DNA from: CAVUAF01 sp964460655
GTDB taxonomy: Bacteria; Acidobacteriota; Terriglobia; Terriglobales; Acidobacteriaceae
Direction: 5' to 3'
Length of the DNA: 6,528 nt
Assembly: GCA_964460655.1 (NCBI GenBank)
Contig: CAYWSH010000195.1
Span: 1 to 6,528 of the forward strand
The notes beneath the pieces are model-generated. The model did no database searches, was not told the origin of the DNA, and saw only the letters and a program-made list of their open reading frames with translations. The position numbers were made by a program, and so were the translations under genes. Below are positions 4,766 through 6,528 of this stretch, in pieces. How positions within the stretch are numbered: position 1 is the stretch's first letter; every line of letters begins with the position of its first letter.

Positions 4766-5437
4766 ATGACCTGGATCAAGATCTGCGGTAATACCAACCT
4801 CGAAGACGCGCAGGCCGCCATCGCCGCCGGCGCGAACGCTCTGGGCTTCATCTTTGCTGCGCACAGTCCGCGCTGCATCACGCCCGAGAAAGCAGCGGAG
4901 ATCATCGCCGGCTTGCCGCCCGAGGTCGAAAAAGTCGGGGTATTCGCGGATGAAGCCATCGAACGCGTACAGGCCGTCGCGCAGCAGGCCAAGCTGACCG
5001 CCATCCAACTCCACGGCAGCGAGACCGCCGAGCACGCCCGCCAACTCGATTCGCCCTGCGAAGGCTGCCGGCTGCGCGTGTTCAAGTCGCTGCACCTGAG
5101 TGAAGCGACCGGCATGACGTTCGCGCAGTCACGTGTGCTGGGCGAGCACTTCGACGCGCTGCTGCTCGACTCCGCCAAGCCCGGCCAAGGCGGCACCGGT
5201 CGCACCTTCGACTGGGAGCACGCCACGCCACTCATCAAGATGCTGGCGGTCACGTCCAAGCTCATCGTTGCGGGCGGCCTGACACCGCAGAACGTCGGTG
5301 AGGCCATCGCGAAGTTCCGGCCGTACGGCGTTGATACCGTGACCGGCGTCGAGCGTTCACCGGGCAAGAAAGATCACGACAAGTTGCGCGCCTTCATCAA
5401 AGCCGTGCATCTCGTCGATGTCGCCGGGCGCCTCTAG
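4766..5437 (+). CDS. trpF: Phosphoribosylanthranilate isomerase
   Basis: Encodes a 223-residue TIM-barrel isomerase that converts N-(5-phosphoribosyl)anthranilate to CdRP by an Amadori rearrangement, the substrate of the TrpC reaction. Signature motifs are IKICGNTNLEDA (4-15, with the catalytic Cys7), IQLHG (80-84), LLLDS (132-136, catalytic Asp135), GGTGRTFDW (142-150), VAGGL (168-172) and a C-terminal phosphate-binding segment GVDTVTGVE (188-196), where most homologues read close to VSSGVE. The length is normal. The ATG at 4766 leads directly into the first barrel strand. It lies 16 bp after the trpC stop in the same direction, so the genes are probably co-transcribed, but there is no Shine-Dalgarno; the upstream bases are heptamer repeat. 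Translational coupling to trpC is possible. The next gene, trpB, follows after a 60-bp repeat-bearing spacer. Confidence 0.96.
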   Translation: MTWIKICGNTNLEDAQAAIAAGANALGFIFAAHSPRCITPEKAAEIIAGLPPEVEKVGVFADEAIERVQAVAQQAKLTAIQLHGSETAEHARQLDSPCEGCRLRVFKSLHLSEATGMTFAQSRVLGEHFDALLLDSAKPGQGGTGRTFDWEHATPLIKMLAVTSKLIVAGGLTPQNVGEAIAKFRPYGVDTVTGVERSPGKKDHDKLRAFIKAVHLVDVAGRL

Positions 5438-5444
5438 CTCTTAA

Positions 5445-5481
5445 CTCTGCGTGCTTCGTGTAACCTTTGTGTCCTTCGTGT
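5445..5481 (+). repeat. Short imperfect direct repeats in the trpF/trpB spacer
   Basis: CTTCGTGT (5454-5461), CTTTGTGT (5465-5472) and CTTCGTGT (5474-5481), preceded by the related CTCTGCGTG (5445-5453), form a T/G-rich quasi-tandem array. It occupies most of the 60-bp spacer. It contains no evident ribosome-binding site, hairpin or promoter. A role is unknown. Confidence 0.7.
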
Positions 5482-5497
5482 TTGCTCTTGGTTCTTC

Positions 5498-6528
5498 ATG
5501 GCCACGACCGCAAAACCCGGACGCTTCGGCGAGTTCGGCGGACGCTACGTTCCCGAGACGCTGATGGCCGCGCTCGAAGAACTGGAGCGCGCCTACGCGA
5601 AGGCCAAACGCGACGCGAAGTTCCAGCGCGAGTTCCAGCGCCTGCTGCGCGACTACGCCGGGCGGCCCACGTCACTCTGGTTCGCCGAGCACCTCACGCG
5701 CGACCTCGGCGGCGCGCGCATCTTTCTGAAGCGTGAAGACCTGCTCCACACCGGCGCACACAAGATCAACAATTGCATCGGCCAGGCGTTGCTCGCGCAG
5801 CGCATGGGAAAACGCCGCATCATCGCGGAGACCGGCGCCGGCCAGCATGGTGTCGCGACCGCGACCGTGTGTGCGCTCCTGGGCATGGAGTGCGTCGTTT
5901 ACATGGGCACGGAAGACATGCGCCGCCAGGAACTGAACGTGTTCCGCATGCGGCTGCTCGGCGCCGAGGTACGCGGCGTGGAGTCCGGGCAGCGCACGCT
6001 CAAAGACGCCATCAACGATGCCATGCGCGACTGGGTGACGAACGTCCGCACTACTCATTATTTATTGGGCTCGGTGCTGGGGGCCCACCCGTACCCCACG
6101 ATGGTGCGCGACTTTCACAGCGTGATCGGGCGCGAGGCGCGCGCCCAGATCAAGAAGCTTGCGGGACGCCTGCCGCACGCCGTGATCGCCTGCGTGGGCG
6201 GCGGCTCGAACGCGATGGGCATCTTCCACGCGTTCATCCCCGACAAGAAGGTGAAGCTCATCGGCGTCGAAGCCGGCGGACGTGGTTCCGCACTCGGCGA
6301 ACATGCGGCACGCGTCTCCCCGCCTTCCGGCAAGGGCAAAGCCGGAGGATCTCCCGGCGTGCTGCAAGGCACGTACACCTACGTCCTGCAAGACGGTGCC
6401 GGGCAGATCGCCGCCACACACTCGGTGTCCGCAGGCCTCGACTACCCGGCGATCGGCCCGGAACACGCGGCCCTGCATGCCTCGGGCCGTGCCGAATACG
6501 TTTCCGCTTCCGACAGCGAAGCGCTCGC
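5498..6528 (+). CDS. trpB: Tryptophan synthase beta chain, cut by window edge
   Basis: The first 343 residues of the PLP-dependent beta subunit, which condenses indole with serine to give tryptophan in an alpha2-beta2 complex with TrpA. Motifs are GRFGEFGGRYVPETLM (8-23), GRPTSL (55-60), KREDLLHTGAHKINN (78-92, PLP-binding Lys89), ETGAGQHG (111-118, catalytic Glu111), LGAHPYP (194-200), the phosphate loop GGGSNA (234-239) and SAGLDYPAIGPEH (311-323). A short extra segment rich in Gly/Lys/Ser (about 275-283) lies in the variable region before GVLQG. Family members are near 400 residues, so about 55 residues lie outside. The ATG at 5498 has no Shine-Dalgarno, like trpC and trpF. trpA would be expected beyond the right edge but is not visible. 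The conserved active site indicates a functional enzyme. Confidence 0.97.
   Translation, partial: MATTAKPGRFGEFGGRYVPETLMAALEELERAYAKAKRDAKFQREFQRLLRDYAGRPTSLWFAEHLTRDLGGARIFLKREDLLHTGAHKINNCIGQALLAQRMGKRRIIAETGAGQHGVATATVCALLGMECVVYMGTEDMRRQELNVFRMRLLGAEVRGVESGQRTLKDAINDAMRDWVTNVRTTHYLLGSVLGAHPYPTMVRDFHSVIGREARAQIKKLAGRLPHAVIACVGGGSNAMGIFHAFIPDKKVKLIGVEAGGRGSALGEHAARVSPPSGKGKAGGSPGVLQGTYTYVLQDGAGQIAATHSVSAGLDYPAIGPEHAALHASGRAEYVSASDSEAL

Noticed and set aside
3919..5367. Minus-strand 482-codon open frame
   Set aside because: It lies antisense to trpC and trpF, both of which have full sets of active-site motifs.

Overview
The window is GC-rich (visibly above 60%) bacterial chromosome with ordinary housekeeping genes and no phage, transposon or CRISPR material. 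The gene types, the unlinked trpC-trpF-trpB cluster, the secreted cupin and diheme peroxidase, and the short intergenic repeat arrays would suit an Acidobacteriota-like soil bacterium. That placement is an inference from style, not a demonstrated assignment.

Layout. 1-586 (minus) is the N-terminal third of dnaK, running off the left edge, with a good Shine-Dalgarno and a sigma70-like promoter that contains an inverted repeat. 804-1244 and 1331-1792 (plus) encode two small four-helix membrane proteins that look like diverged tandem paralogues of unknown function. 1871-1957 (plus) is a complete tRNA-Leu(CAG) with encoded CCA. It is followed at 1972-2240 by nearly three tandem copies of a 93-bp hairpin-rich repeat, the most unusual element here. 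2264-3331 (minus) is a secreted diheme cytochrome c peroxidase. 3413-3832 (minus) is a small secreted cupin protein. A textbook intrinsic terminator lies between these two genes, very close to the peroxidase start. 3934-6528 (plus) is trpC (indole-3-glycerol phosphate synthase), trpF (phosphoribosylanthranilate isomerase) and trpB (tryptophan synthase beta chain, cut by the right edge).

How the genes work together. TrpF, TrpC and TrpB catalyse three successive late steps of tryptophan synthesis: phosphoribosylanthranilate to CdRP, to indole-3-glycerol phosphate, then (with TrpA, not in the window) to tryptophan. The predicted trpC promoter leaves almost no 5' leader, so there is no room for a classical attenuator. 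None of the three trp starts has a recognisable Shine-Dalgarno, whereas dnaK, the first membrane gene and the cupin gene do. The trp gene junctions carry small tandem repeats (7-bp period at trpC/trpF, about 9-bp at trpF/trpB). The cupin and peroxidase both carry signal peptides and probably act outside the cytoplasm. I found no convincing new multi-gene system. The best candidates for something undescribed are the 93-bp repeat array attached to the tRNA gene, the dnaK-promoter inverted repeat, and the paralogous membrane-protein pair.
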